Shown: positions 36,391 to 45,099 of the stretch, piece after piece
Layout of the letters: every line of letters begins with the position of its first letter
Numbering within the stretch: position 1 is the stretch's first letter
Notes under the pieces: model-generated
What the model was told of the DNA's origin: nothing
The model's input: only the letters and a program-made list of their open reading frames with translations
Databases searched by the model: none
Position numbers and translations under genes: made by a program
From: Afipia sp.
Lineage (GTDB): Bacteria; Pseudomonadota; Alphaproteobacteria; Rhizobiales; Xanthobacteraceae
Direction: 5' to 3'
DNA length: 64,000 bases
Assembly: GCA_024707075.1 (NCBI GenBank)
Contig: JANQAK010000006.1
Span: forward strand, 62,001 to 126,000

Positions 36391-36945
36391 TGAGCGGCCG
36401 GGCCCTGCCACGCCGTAGCCATAGGCCGGCGTGGTGAGCTCATTATGGACTTCGTTGATCCGGTTCTTGGCACCGACGAGCTGGAGCTCGAGGCTACTGC
36501 TCCAGTTGCCCAGCGCGTGATCGATGGAAATCTTGGCGTTGATCGGCATGAGATGATACAGGCCGATGCCGTCCGTCCTCTCGCCGTCGACATAGCTCAG
36601 GCTGCCGCGCAGATCGCCGCGGCCGTAGTCCGAATTGTTCCAGAGGGCGAGCTTGCCTTCGATATTGACGCTGTACAGCGCATCGTCGTGATTGGCGAAC
36701 CTGAGGAACACGAAATCGCTGGTTGCCGTGAAATTGGTCGGTAGACTTGTGAGGCACCCCGCGCTCGCACCGCGATCGACGTCGATGTAGTCCTGAACAT
36801 AGCTGTAATAGGGCGTCACCCTGACGTCCCAATATGTCTGCGCAGGATCGTGCTCCGCGGCCGTGAAGCTCACGGTGTGGGCCTTCTCCGGCTTGAGGTC
36901 GAGATTGCCGACATAGCCGTTGCCGTCGCGCCGATAGCATCATCG
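36391..36945 (-). pseudogene. Remnant of an OprC/NosA-like TonB-dependent copper receptor
   Basis: From about 36940 the minus strand reads DGNGYVGNLDLKPEKAHTVS, then FTAAEHDPAQTYWDVRVTPY, VFLRFANHDDALYSVNIEG and LGNWSSSLELQLVGAKNRIN before GPGRSFNGRLTVKF, which looks like the true C-terminus. The conserved part after TPAYGY has been lost, no stop follows the terminal KF, and the frame runs on through unrelated sequence to 35767. The 5' half is absent. OprC/NosA receptors import copper for NosZ, so this is probably a decayed nos accessory gene. A frame change near 36880 separates the start of this fragment from the rest. Confidence 0.65.
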
Positions 36946-37159
36946 TTTCACGGTGTCCGGTGCGGTCGCTGGCGACAACAAGGAAGAAATAACTGAACGT
37001 CGGCAGCGGAGTCCTCGCTGTGGGAAAGCTATTCGCACCTCAGTCATCGGTCTGAATTGATGCGGAGCCAGATCGCCACGACGTGAATCAGCAACTAGCT
37101 GGGTCCGATAATGAGATCAAACATTAACTCGCAGGCAATTCGATGATCAGGCGGCGGTG
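36946..37159. other. Intergenic, no gene seen
   Basis: Lower-GC sequence with no supported frame; it may include the lost 5' part of the receptor gene. Confidence 0.3.
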
Positions 37160-38392
37160 TTACGGCGATTTCGCGAGCGCCGTGCGGCCGGCTGTGACCC
37201 TGCGCGCAGAGATCGGCGCAGCGGCATTGTCCCAACTGTTGCGAATGTAGGTGATAACGGCGGCAGCCTGCGCGTCATCGAGTCGCCAGTCGAAGGCCGG
37301 CATTGCCGGACCTGTGGGAGCTGCAACTGTCGCCACTGCGCGGGATCCTTGCAGAACGATGCGGATCAGCGTTGTGGGATCATCCGATTGAACCAGTGCA
37401 TTGCCGGCAAGGCTGGGGAACAGATGAACCTCGCCCTTGCCACTGTCCTTGTGACACGCAGCGCAACTATCCTTGTAGATCGCCGCCCCCGCGCGCATGG
37501 CAGCGTCGTTTGCCGCAACAGGTGCGGGCTTCGACGCTGAGCCACCAGCGCCGCTGTCCCTGAGATAGGTGGCGATTGCGGCGATATCCTCGTTGGTCAT
37601 CCGCGACGTCGAATGCGACACCGCTTCCGCCATCGGTCCGGACGCCAGTGTCCATGTATTTGCGCCGGTCCTGAGGTAAGCGATCAGGTCTTCCTTTGAC
37701 CACGCACCGATGCCCTTGTGTGCGTCAGTGGTGATATTGGGTGCGTACCAGCCCTGTAATGTCGCGCCCGCCAGCGGGCTGGTGGTTTTGTCGCCGCCGA
37801 GAATTGTCTTCGGCGTGTGGCATGTGCCGCAATGACCGGGACCTTCGACGATGTATGCGCCGCGATTCCATTCGTCCGATTTATCGGGATTGGGCGTAAA
37901 GCGTCCCGGTTTAAAATTCAGCGCGTTCCAGAACACCAGGGAGAAACGGATGTTGAACGGGAACGGCAACTGGTTGGAAACGATTTTGTTTTTTACTGGC
38001 GCTACGGTCAATAGATATGCGCGGAGGTCGCGCACGTCTTCATCGTTCATCTTGGTATAGGCGGTATAAGGCATCGCCGGATACAGCCGTGTGCCGTTAT
38101 GACCCTTGCCCGCGCGCATCGCGGAGAAAAACTCACGCTCGGTCCATTTTCCGATTCCGGTCTCGTTATCTGGCGTGATGTTCGGTGAGACGATGGTGCC
38201 GAACGGCGTCTCGAGTCCAAGGCCTCCGGCGAAAGGCTGCCCGCCTGGCGCGGTATGGCACGCCGAGCAATCGCTAAGGATGCCAAGGTATCGTCCGCGC
38301 TCGACGCGATCGAAACTCTGGCCGTCGGCAAGCGCTGCGCCTGCCGAAACCGCGGCGAAAAATCCTGCGAGGACAAATGCGCGCATGCTCAT
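37160..38392 (-). CDS. Triheme cytochrome c subunit of a gluconate-dehydrogenase-like complex
   Basis: Sec signal (cut near ALADGQ), then three CxxCH sites: CSACH (Cys42), CGTCH (mid protein) and CAACH (C-terminal third), each followed by the PNITPD or Met-containing domain typical of alcohol or gluconate dehydrogenase cytochromes. With the flavoprotein and small subunit upstream it forms a periplasmic membrane-bound complex that passes electrons from a sugar or alcohol to ubiquinone. It follows the GMC gene by 4 bp. No membrane anchor is obvious at the C-terminus (RTALAKSP), so contact with the membrane may be through another route. Confidence 0.88.
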   Translation of the reverse strand: MSMRAFVLAGFFAAVSAGAALADGQSFDRVERGRYLGILSDCSACHTAPGGQPFAGGLGLETPFGTIVSPNITPDNETGIGKWTEREFFSAMRAGKGHNGTRLYPAMPYTAYTKMNDEDVRDLRAYLLTVAPVKNKIVSNQLPFPFNIRFSLVFWNALNFKPGRFTPNPDKSDEWNRGAYIVEGPGHCGTCHTPKTILGGDKTTSPLAGATLQGWYAPNITTDAHKGIGAWSKEDLIAYLRTGANTWTLASGPMAEAVSHSTSRMTNEDIAAIATYLRDSGAGGSASKPAPVAANDAAMRAGAAIYKDSCAACHKDSGKGEVHLFPSLAGNALVQSDDPTTLIRIVLQGSRAVATVAAPTGPAMPAFDWRLDDAQAAAVITYIRNSWDNAAAPISARRVTAGRTALAKSP

Positions 38393-38396
38393 CTCC

Positions 38397-40160
38397 TCAG
38401 CCGAGTGGTCCGGGATTTTTCAGATAGCGGTCCTTGATCGCGTCCGCCGTCCAGTAAGCCAGCGCGCCGACGGTATTGGTCGGGTTATAGCCGTGGTTCT
38501 GCGGAAACACCGACGCGCCGCCGGGCACGAAAACATTATGCACGTCCCAGCTCTGACAGAAGCGGTTTAACACGCTGGTCGCGGGGTCGTTGCCCATTAT
38601 CGTGCCACCGGTGTTGTGCGTGGTCTGGTAGACGTTGAGGGTATAAGGCCCCTTGCGCGGGCTTGGCGTCATTTCGACAGGATCGAGCGCCTTGGCAATG
38701 TCCGCGAGCCGGTCGGTCAGGAACGCCGACATTTTCAGTTCATTCTCGTGGAAGTCGAACGTCATCCGCATCAGCGGGCGGCCGAGGCGATCCTTGTAGG
38801 ACGGATCGAGATCAAGGAAGCAGTCGCGATAGCTGTACGAACTGGCGTGGGTCGAAAACGACAGCGCGCTGTTGTAGGTTTCGGCCGTGGCCTTCTTCCA
38901 CTGAGCGCCCCACTTCGGGGTGCCGGCCGGGACCGGTCGCGTGGTGATCGGCCGTCCGTTGGTCTGTCCCATGCCCATGTAGCCGCCGCCAACGAATCCG
39001 AGTCCGCTGTGGTCGAAGTTGTCGCCGTTGTAGTCGTCGATGATCATGCCGTGCGCGCCGCTGGCAATGAAAGGATTGAGGATCTTGTCTTTCAGGATCA
39101 CGCCGACGCTCGACGTCGTCTGATAGGCATAGTTGCGTCCGACCACGCCCTGGCCGGTTTGTGCGTCATAGGGCTTGCCGATCCCGGACAGCAGCAGCAG
39201 CCGCACGTTGAACAGCGCATAGGCGCAGACCAGAACGATGTTGGCCGGCTGCTCCCATTCCTCACCCGAGGAGTCCACATAGGTCACACCGGTAGCCCGC
39301 TTGCCGGTGGAATCGAGATTGATCTTCGTCACTTCGGATTCGGTCTGTGCGCTAAAATTCGGAAAGCGCAGCAGCGCCGGCAGGACGCAGGTCTGCGGAC
39401 TCGACTTTGAATAGTTGCCGCATCCGAAGCGTTCGCAGAACCCGCAATAGGTGCACTGTCCGAGCTTGAGGCCGAGCGGATTGGTGTAGGCCTCGCTCAT
39501 GTTCGAGGCCGGTTGCGGAAACGGCTCATGCCCCAGTTTGCGCGCGGCTTCCGCGAACAGCGTCGCGCCAAGGCCTTGCTTCAACGGCGGCGTCGGATAT
39601 TCCGACGAGCGCCAGCCTTCAAACGGATTACCGCCGGGTTGCTTGACGCCCTTGATATTGCCTGCCTTGCCTGAGGTGCCGCAGAGTTTCTCGAAGCGGT
39701 CGTAGTAGGGCTCGATTTCGTCATAGCTGAGCGGCCAGTCCTGGATGGTCATGTCGGGCGGCAGTATGCTCTTGCCGTAACGCTGTTCGAGATGGCTGCG
39801 GACGTTGAAATCCGTCGGCAGAAAGCGCCACGTCTGCCCGTTCCAGTGCACGCCGGCGCCGCCGACGCCGTTGCCTGGAAGAAAGCTGACGAAATTGCGG
39901 ATGGGCAACGCGGCCTGGCTCATGTTGTTGCGGAATGTCAGCGTTTCCTGCTCGGGACGGAGAAACAAATCCAGCCGCACCGCGTAGCGCAGTTCGTCCT
40001 GCGCGTAGGCCGGCGGAAAATCGGTGGCGGTGTCGCGCCATGGACCGCGTTCGATCGCCACCACATCGAGGCCGGCCTTCGCCAGTTCGTAACCAAGGAT
40101 CGAGCCGGTCCAGCCGAGGCCGATGATGACGACATCTTTGGAAGGAAGTTTGCGCGCCAT
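38397..40160 (-). CDS. GMC-family flavoprotein subunit (gluconate 2-dehydrogenase-like), 587 aa
   Basis: ATG at 40160 gives the N-terminal FAD site DVVIIGLGWTGSILGYELAK; the frame open to 40289 adds antisense-like residues. GNGVGGAGVHWNGQTWRFLP is the GMC signature, and the C-terminal HNTGGTIMGNDP and FPQNHGYNPTNTVGALAYW carry the catalytic His/Asn region. The Cys-rich LGQCTYCGFCERFGCGNYSK near residue 230 is typical of the three-subunit periplasmic dehydrogenases and may hold an Fe-S cluster. A TAATG junction couples it to the small subunit. Substrate not determined; gluconate, 2-ketogluconate, sorbitol or fructose are family choices. Confidence 0.88.
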   Translation of the reverse strand: MARKLPSKDVVIIGLGWTGSILGYELAKAGLDVVAIERGPWRDTATDFPPAYAQDELRYAVRLDLFLRPEQETLTFRNNMSQAALPIRNFVSFLPGNGVGGAGVHWNGQTWRFLPTDFNVRSHLEQRYGKSILPPDMTIQDWPLSYDEIEPYYDRFEKLCGTSGKAGNIKGVKQPGGNPFEGWRSSEYPTPPLKQGLGATLFAEAARKLGHEPFPQPASNMSEAYTNPLGLKLGQCTYCGFCERFGCGNYSKSSPQTCVLPALLRFPNFSAQTESEVTKINLDSTGKRATGVTYVDSSGEEWEQPANIVLVCAYALFNVRLLLLSGIGKPYDAQTGQGVVGRNYAYQTTSSVGVILKDKILNPFIASGAHGMIIDDYNGDNFDHSGLGFVGGGYMGMGQTNGRPITTRPVPAGTPKWGAQWKKATAETYNSALSFSTHASSYSYRDCFLDLDPSYKDRLGRPLMRMTFDFHENELKMSAFLTDRLADIAKALDPVEMTPSPRKGPYTLNVYQTTHNTGGTIMGNDPATSVLNRFCQSWDVHNVFVPGGASVFPQNHGYNPTNTVGALAYWTADAIKDRYLKNPGPLG

Positions 40161-40909
40161 TACTGACTCCCGACCGTCCATTCGGAGCGGCCCATGATGC
40201 TGACAGGGGGCAGGGGATAGGGTTCGTTGTGGTGCTCGACCCAGTCGCGATAGTCGTAACGCGCGCCGGGAAAGCCGATCAGCCGCCATCCGGCCATGTT
40301 GCGATTGCCGCCATAGACCGGATCCGCGAAGAATCCTTCCTGCGTGTTCTGCAACAGCAGCGCGAAGAAATCCTTGCCGTTGGTGCCCTCGAGCGTAATG
40401 GCGCCGATCTCGATGCCGGAGAGGACTTTATCCTGATCTTCCGGCGCGAGTTGCGTGAAGGTCTTGCCGCTGAACGACCTGGAAACATGGTCCGCCATCG
40501 CCTTCAGCCCGGCGCGGTAGCGTGCTGCCGGCGTATCCGGCAGCTGGTAGCCCTGCGTCGCGAGGCCCGGCATGAAGGGAGGGCGCATATAAAGTCCGCC
40601 GCCGCGGCCGTAATATCCCGCCAGCTGCCGGTCGATAAACACCGCGCATCCGGCGTCCTTGCCGCCGGGGCCGCGTTCGTCAGGCGGGATCAGGCGATCG
40701 ACGGCTGCTTCAACAGTTGCGGCTTCGGCGGAGGTGAAGAAGTGCCACCCGCCCGGACGGATGACCGCCGGCGGGGTCGCTGTGTTCGGTGCCCAAGGCA
40801 GGCCGGATCCGATGGTGCGGGCGCGAACGGATGTTGCTGTGACGAGGAGAGCGGCCGTGGAGACGAGGAGGAAGCGGCGTGTGAGGGGAGATCGGTGGTC
40901 GATATCCAT
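40160..40909 (-). CDS. Gluconate 2-dehydrogenase subunit 3-like protein
   Basis: The N-terminus has a Tat-like signal (PLTRRFLLVSTAALLV) that exports the folded complex, followed by GWHFFTSAEAATVEAAVDRL, IPPDERGPGGKDAGCAVFID, the opening shared by the gluconate_2-dh3 family. GFFADPVYGGNRNMAGWRL is the family mark near the C-terminus. This subunit pilots the flavoprotein through the Tat system. It is first in the three-gene unit and its stop overlaps the flavoprotein start. Confidence 0.88.
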   Translation of the reverse strand: MDIDHRSPLTRRFLLVSTAALLVTATSVRARTIGSGLPWAPNTATPPAVIRPGGWHFFTSAEAATVEAAVDRLIPPDERGPGGKDAGCAVFIDRQLAGYYGRGGGLYMRPPFMPGLATQGYQLPDTPAARYRAGLKAMADHVSRSFSGKTFTQLAPEDQDKVLSGIEIGAITLEGTNGKDFFALLLQNTQEGFFADPVYGGNRNMAGWRLIGFPGARYDYRDWVEHHNEPYPLPPVSIMGRSEWTVGSQ

Positions 40910-41317
40910 CGTTCAGTGTCTCCAAGAGACGGCCTCGTATTTCTTAGAGCCATTCTAGGTGGGGGGCGACGAAAAGCCACGCAAGAATTTTTGATTCGCG
41001 ATGGAACGTTTTCGTGCCGTCGCGCGCGGCAGATCGCGACAGCCCAGGTGCAGAATGTCGCCGTCCGGAAGACAGCGGCGTTTCGATTCAAATTTTGTGC
41101 CCGAGCTTAGCTTTTGATGAGGGCGAGGAGATCGCGTTGATCGTCACGGCCTCGGCGGCGTTCTTATGGTAAGCGACCTCAATGATTTCAATGGTCCGGC
41201 CCCGCCTATATGTCGGCTGTCGATACTTGCGGGACCTGCCGGGCGACCAGATCAAGTTCACGATGAGGCGGCTGAGGTCGACGAACTAGAGAATGCGCTC
41301 CGAGCGCCCACGATCGA
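40910..41317. other. Intergenic, no gene seen
   Basis: It should contain the promoter of the dehydrogenase unit. No conserved frame or hairpin was found. Confidence 0.3.
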
Positions 41318-41641
41318 TCACTCTCTCTTGCTGGATTGATCAATCCAGTCGTCACGAAATTCCGATGGCCCCTCGGTCAATCGACGCTTGCGATTGGCAA
41401 TATCGCTAGTGCTTGCACTGTCCTGGCTCAACTGGTCGATCGCGCCTTCGGCTAATTCGGTTGCCCGCTCTGTTTGATCGGCTTTCGAGGGTTGTCCATC
41501 GAGCCAATCCTGTTGGTCAGCCAGGGAACTCCAAGCGTCCGCCATCCGACGATATCGTATCGCTGTCTGTTCGTTTGGTGCGCGTTCGGACAAATGAAGA
41601 CAGTCTTCTGCATTGTCCCGAAATGTGTCTGAGTTTTTCAT
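41318..41641 (-). CDS. Small hypothetical protein of Bradyrhizobium-group type, 107 aa
   Basis: MKNSDTFRDNAEDCLHLSER and RYRRMADAWSSLADQQDWLD form a helical, acidic soluble protein of the sort widely found in Nitrobacteraceae genomes. An upstream ATG at 41662 would add seven residues. No catalytic motif. Function unknown; the family pattern (paired Cys/His with AWSSLA) is seen by eye only. Confidence 0.65.
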   Translation of the reverse strand: MKNSDTFRDNAEDCLHLSERAPNEQTAIRYRRMADAWSSLADQQDWLDGQPSKADQTERATELAEGAIDQLSQDSASTSDIANRKRRLTEGPSEFRDDWIDQSSKRE

Positions 41642-42093
41642 TGTATATGACAACCGGCCCATCGCTCGGGCGTTCCAATGATTTATACCTCGAACGGAAC
41701 AATGCGCTGGTAACCCCGTCGGAAGGCCTCATTCGATCGGAGACTCCCATGCTTCGCCCGGAGGGCAAGCGCGGTTGCGACCGCGCAGAAGTTCCGGCAT
41801 GCCGGAATTCGCGTAATGACGCGTTATGGAATACGAACCTATCGCGCGGGTGCCCAGTTTCTCTGCGCGAGGGCGAATTCACGATACGCCTCGCAAACTA
41901 TAATCGCTTCAGAAGCTGTTGCCGCAGCGCCTGACTTTAGCATTCGTTGCGACTGTTCACCGCTCGCAAGCGAAGTCAAGAAACCTATACCGCGGTATAG
42001 CTCGCTCTATTCCTCCGCCCAATCGATCGCAAACAGGCTTCCACATAGCGTCGTCGATGCCGTGTGTAAGGCGGCGATTGGAAGGAGAAAAAC
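41642..42093. other. Intergenic with a perfect 16-bp palindrome
   Basis: No supported gene. The only clear element is the palindrome at 41985-42000, entered separately. Confidence 0.35.
41985..42000. promoter_or_regulatory. 16-bp perfect palindrome upstream of the MBL-fold gene
   Basis: CTATACCGCGGTATAG lies 93 bp before the MBL-fold gene. Its size and symmetry fit an operator of a TetR- or MarR-type dimer. No such regulator is adjacent. Confidence 0.4.
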
Positions 42094-43014
42094 ATGAGCC
42101 TGGACATTACTTCGCCCGCCCCGAGCAGATCGAAGCCTGACGATTTGGTTCCATCGCGCTACGCGCTGAAGATCGGCGACATTGACGTCATGGTGGTCAG
42201 CGATGGCGTGCTGCCACTCCCGACCAAAATGCTGGGCTACAACGCAAGCTCGGCTGATCGGTCGGCGTGGCTCGACAATATGTTCCTGCCGACGGACGCT
42301 TTCGACTGGGCGCTTAACGTGGTTGTCGTGCGCAGCGGCGACCAGACCATTCTCATCGATGCGGGACTAGGGGCTGACCCGGACCTGCACTTGCCGCGGG
42401 CCGGGCAGATGATCAAACGGCTGGAGGCCGCCGGCATTGATCTTGGGGCCGTGACCGACGTGGTGTTGACTCATATGCACATGGATCACGTCGGCGGGCT
42501 GATCGTCGATGGTGTGAAGGAGCGGCTCCGTCCGGACCTGCGCATTCATGTGGCGGCCGCCGAGGTCAAGTTCTGGGAAGCGCCTGACTTCACCCACACC
42601 GACATGCCGCAGGGGTTTCCGGACGCGCTTCGATCGACCGCCAAGCGGTTTGTGAACGCGTACCACAACCAGCTACAGCAGTTCGATGAGGAGCATGAAG
42701 TGGCGCCCGGCGTGATCGTCCACCGCACCGGGGGGCATACACCCGGACACTCCGTGGTTCGTCTTGCGTCCGGCGGCGATCGGATGATGTTCGCCGGTGA
42801 CGCCGTGTTTGCGGTCGGGTTCGAGCACCCCGATTGGCATAACGGCTTCGAGCACGATCCTGAAGAGGCGACCCGCGTGCGCGTCGATCTCTTGCGGGAG
42901 CTTGCGGAGACCGGCTCGTTTCTGGTGGCCACTCATATGCCGTTCCCGTCCATCGGCCGGGTGGCAGTCGATGGCGATACCTTTCGCTTCGTCCCGATCT
43001 TCTGGGACTACTGA
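42094..43014 (+). CDS. MBL-fold metallo-hydrolase, 306 aa
   Basis: The dinuclear metal motif HMHMDH is at residues 127-132; DGVLPLP, LIDAGLG, GHTPGHS (third His) and FAGDAVF (bridging Asp) complete the site. The arrangement is that of lactonase- or esterase-like MBL proteins of proteobacteria. No signal peptide is evident; the N-terminal 20 residues are polar. AAGGAG precedes the start. It ends 39 bp before a strong hairpin. Candidate roles are hydrolysis of a lactone or ester; the natural substrate is unknown. Confidence 0.82.
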   Translation: MSLDITSPAPSRSKPDDLVPSRYALKIGDIDVMVVSDGVLPLPTKMLGYNASSADRSAWLDNMFLPTDAFDWALNVVVVRSGDQTILIDAGLGADPDLHLPRAGQMIKRLEAAGIDLGAVTDVVLTHMHMDHVGGLIVDGVKERLRPDLRIHVAAAEVKFWEAPDFTHTDMPQGFPDALRSTAKRFVNAYHNQLQQFDEEHEVAPGVIVHRTGGHTPGHSVVRLASGGDRMMFAGDAVFAVGFEHPDWHNGFEHDPEEATRVRVDLLRELAETGSFLVATHMPFPSIGRVAVDGDTFRFVPIFWDY

Positions 43015-43053
43015 TCCCTTGCTGAGCTGAAACCGAACCACGGCATATAATCT

Positions 43054-43083
43054 TTAAGGCCGGCCTCAATTGGCCGGCCTTAA
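43054..43083. terminator. Terminator-like hairpin after the MBL-fold gene
   Basis: TTAAGGCCGGCC (43054-43065) pairs with its exact complement (43072-43083) around TCAATT. The 12-bp stem is very stable, but no long T run follows, so it may act bidirectionally. Confidence 0.55.
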
Positions 43084-43160
43084 CTGCGCTTCACGCCAAG
43101 GCGCGCCGCACGGATTGGACCGTATTTCACAAAAATCGCTCTTACCTGTGGATCCCTGCC

Positions 43161-44156
43161 ATGCCTGGTGATGACCACTTCCTGCAGCTTGTTCTGATCA
43201 ACGGTTTGGGAATTGCCGGCATCGTGGTCTGGCACGTTCAGGGCGCAAGTCGACCGACGGGCCGCCTGATCGTCCAGATTCTGTTCTTTATCTGCATGAG
43301 CCTTGTGCTCTATCTGGGGCACATCGCTCCGTATAAGTCCGATGACATCTCCACGCAGGGTCTTGCAGCACTGGTCTCCAAATCGGCGAGGATCCTGTGG
43401 TGGACCCATCTCGCGTGGACGATTATCGGCTTCATCCACATCTATGTCAGAATCAATCAGAAGTCGCGCGAAGCACATCTCATCCAGGATATGGCCATCG
43501 CCGCGATCTATCTCGGCGTGACGCTTTCGGTCGTCGGCTTTGTTTTCGAAATACCTATTGGCACCTTGGTCACGACCTCCGGCGTCGTCGCCATCATCTT
43601 GGGTCTTGCGCTACAGAACACGCTCGGCGACGTCTTTTCCGGCATCGCGCTGACGTTGGGCGGGGCCTATGCAATAGGCGACTGGGTCCAATTAAGCGAC
43701 GGTACCGAGGGTCGGGTGACCGAAAGCAACTGGCGCTCCACCAATTTGCTGACCGCTGCGCATAATGTGGTCGTGTTACCGAACAGCGTCCTTGCAAGAC
43801 AGGGCGTGACTAATCTCAGTCGCCCTGACGAGACTCACCAGATTTCCCTGAGCGTTCGCGTCGCTGCAACGCATAGGCCACGCCGCGTGGAAGATGTCAT
43901 GTGGTCCGTGTTGCAAGCCAGCACCCATATTGTGAAAATACCGCCGCCGGTCGTCGCTCTGAAGACAATCGATGCGATGGCAATTGAAGTGGAATTGCAG
44001 TTCCGGGTTGACAGTCTCGCCATCGGAACGTCCGCCAAGAACGAGATCGTCGATCTTCTTCATGATCAATGCAGAACAAGCGGTCTTTCGCTGGCCATGC
44101 CGACCCGAAGCGTTGTATTCGTGCCGGCATCTATCGACCCCAATATTCCAGTCTGA
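43161..44156 (+). CDS. MscS-family mechanosensitive channel, 331 aa
   Basis: Four or five N-terminal helices precede the pore helix and beta domain: TSGVVAIILGLALQNTLGDV, FSGIALTLGGAYAIGDWVQL and GRVTESNWRSTNLLT are the MscS signature. The cytoplasmic domain is long enough for a small-conductance osmotic channel. ATG at 43161. The gene stands alone between two hairpins that share the GGCCGGCC core, with no regulator nearby. Confidence 0.88.
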   Translation: MPGDDHFLQLVLINGLGIAGIVVWHVQGASRPTGRLIVQILFFICMSLVLYLGHIAPYKSDDISTQGLAALVSKSARILWWTHLAWTIIGFIHIYVRINQKSREAHLIQDMAIAAIYLGVTLSVVGFVFEIPIGTLVTTSGVVAIILGLALQNTLGDVFSGIALTLGGAYAIGDWVQLSDGTEGRVTESNWRSTNLLTAAHNVVVLPNSVLARQGVTNLSRPDETHQISLSVRVAATHRPRRVEDVMWSVLQASTHIVKIPPPVVALKTIDAMAIEVELQFRVDSLAIGTSAKNEIVDLLHDQCRTSGLSLAMPTRSVVFVPASIDPNIPV

Positions 44157-44297
44157 ATAACGACAAGCGCTCGTCTAGCCCGTGTTAGAGATCGCCATGG
44201 ACCAGAGCTGCGTTGGCAAAGCCGGTTGATTGCCTTCATGGCAATAACCGACGCTTGTCTCAGCAATGTGTTTCCGCACTTGGCGTACTAAAAAAGA

Positions 44298-44336
44298 ATG
44301 ACGGCCGGCCCGACATGGGAAAAGGCCGGCCGTCAT
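44298..44336. terminator. Hairpin downstream of mscS
   Basis: ATGACGGCCGGCC (44298-44310) and its exact complement (44324-44336) flank CGACATGGGAAAA, a 13-bp stem. It lies 142 bp past the MscS stop and shares the GGCCGGCC core with the hairpin at 43054-43083. Confidence 0.45.
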
Positions 44337-44461
44337 GGCGAACCGGGCGCCGAGGGGGGAAAGCGCGCCGGTCGCATCCCCTCGCGTCTGGGGGCGGCCG
44401 CGAGGGTTGGTCGATCGAGCGCGCGCCGCGCGTTCGAACCAATGGAGTCAGCGTGTAATTC

Positions 44462-45099
44462 CTAGACTTCCGTCACATGTTCCGGATCGGCGGAGGCCAG
44501 CGCCGCCGCGCGTTCGGCTTTTGGCGGATAGATCCAGACAGTATTGATCTCCTGCTTTGTCTTCTTCGCTTTCGCACCGATCATTTCGACTGTGCGCTCC
44601 CAGCCGCGGGTGAACAGCGCGCCGGCCTCTCCGAGATCAAGGCAAGTGACATAGCCCTCCTGGTGATAGCGCCGCGTCGGCACGCCAAGCAGATCGGCGG
44701 CCGCATTGTTACCCGCGAAGGCGCCCATCCGCGTCGCGTGCTGGCATGACATCAGCGCGTAGTTGCCGGCGTCGTCACACGCTGCGCGGGCGGCATCACC
44801 GGTGGCGTAGACACCGGGCACGGATTGGACACGGAGGCGGTCATCGACGAGAAGCCGGCCGAAATTATCGCGCTCGGCGGGAATCTGTGTTGTGAGCGGG
44901 TTGGCGCGCATGCCTGCGGCCCAGATCACGGTCGCGCTCTCAATGCGTTCGCCGTTGGTCAGCGTGACGCCTGATTTGTCGAGCGATGCGACGCCAGCTC
45001 CGAGACGGGTCTCGATGCCGAGCTTGTGCAGCGCTTCCTCAATCAGGGGGCGAGGACCGGCCCCCATATCTGGAGCGATATCGCCACTGATCTCGTTCG
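44462..45099 (-). pseudogene. C-terminal part of a type II NADH dehydrogenase-like flavoprotein
   Basis: From about 45095 the minus strand reads DIAPDMGAGPRPLIEEALHK, ATVIWAAGMRANPLTTQIP, VPGVYATGDAARAACDDAGN, and ends with the normal C-terminus (EHVTEV). These are the NAD-binding and FAD-binding C-terminal motifs of NDH-2/FAD-dependent pyridine nucleotide oxidoreductases. The N-terminal FAD Rossmann half is missing, replaced by the start of the aldehyde dehydrogenase gene on the other strand. The frame stays open to 45199 through antisense sequence. A non-functional remnant. Confidence 0.72.
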
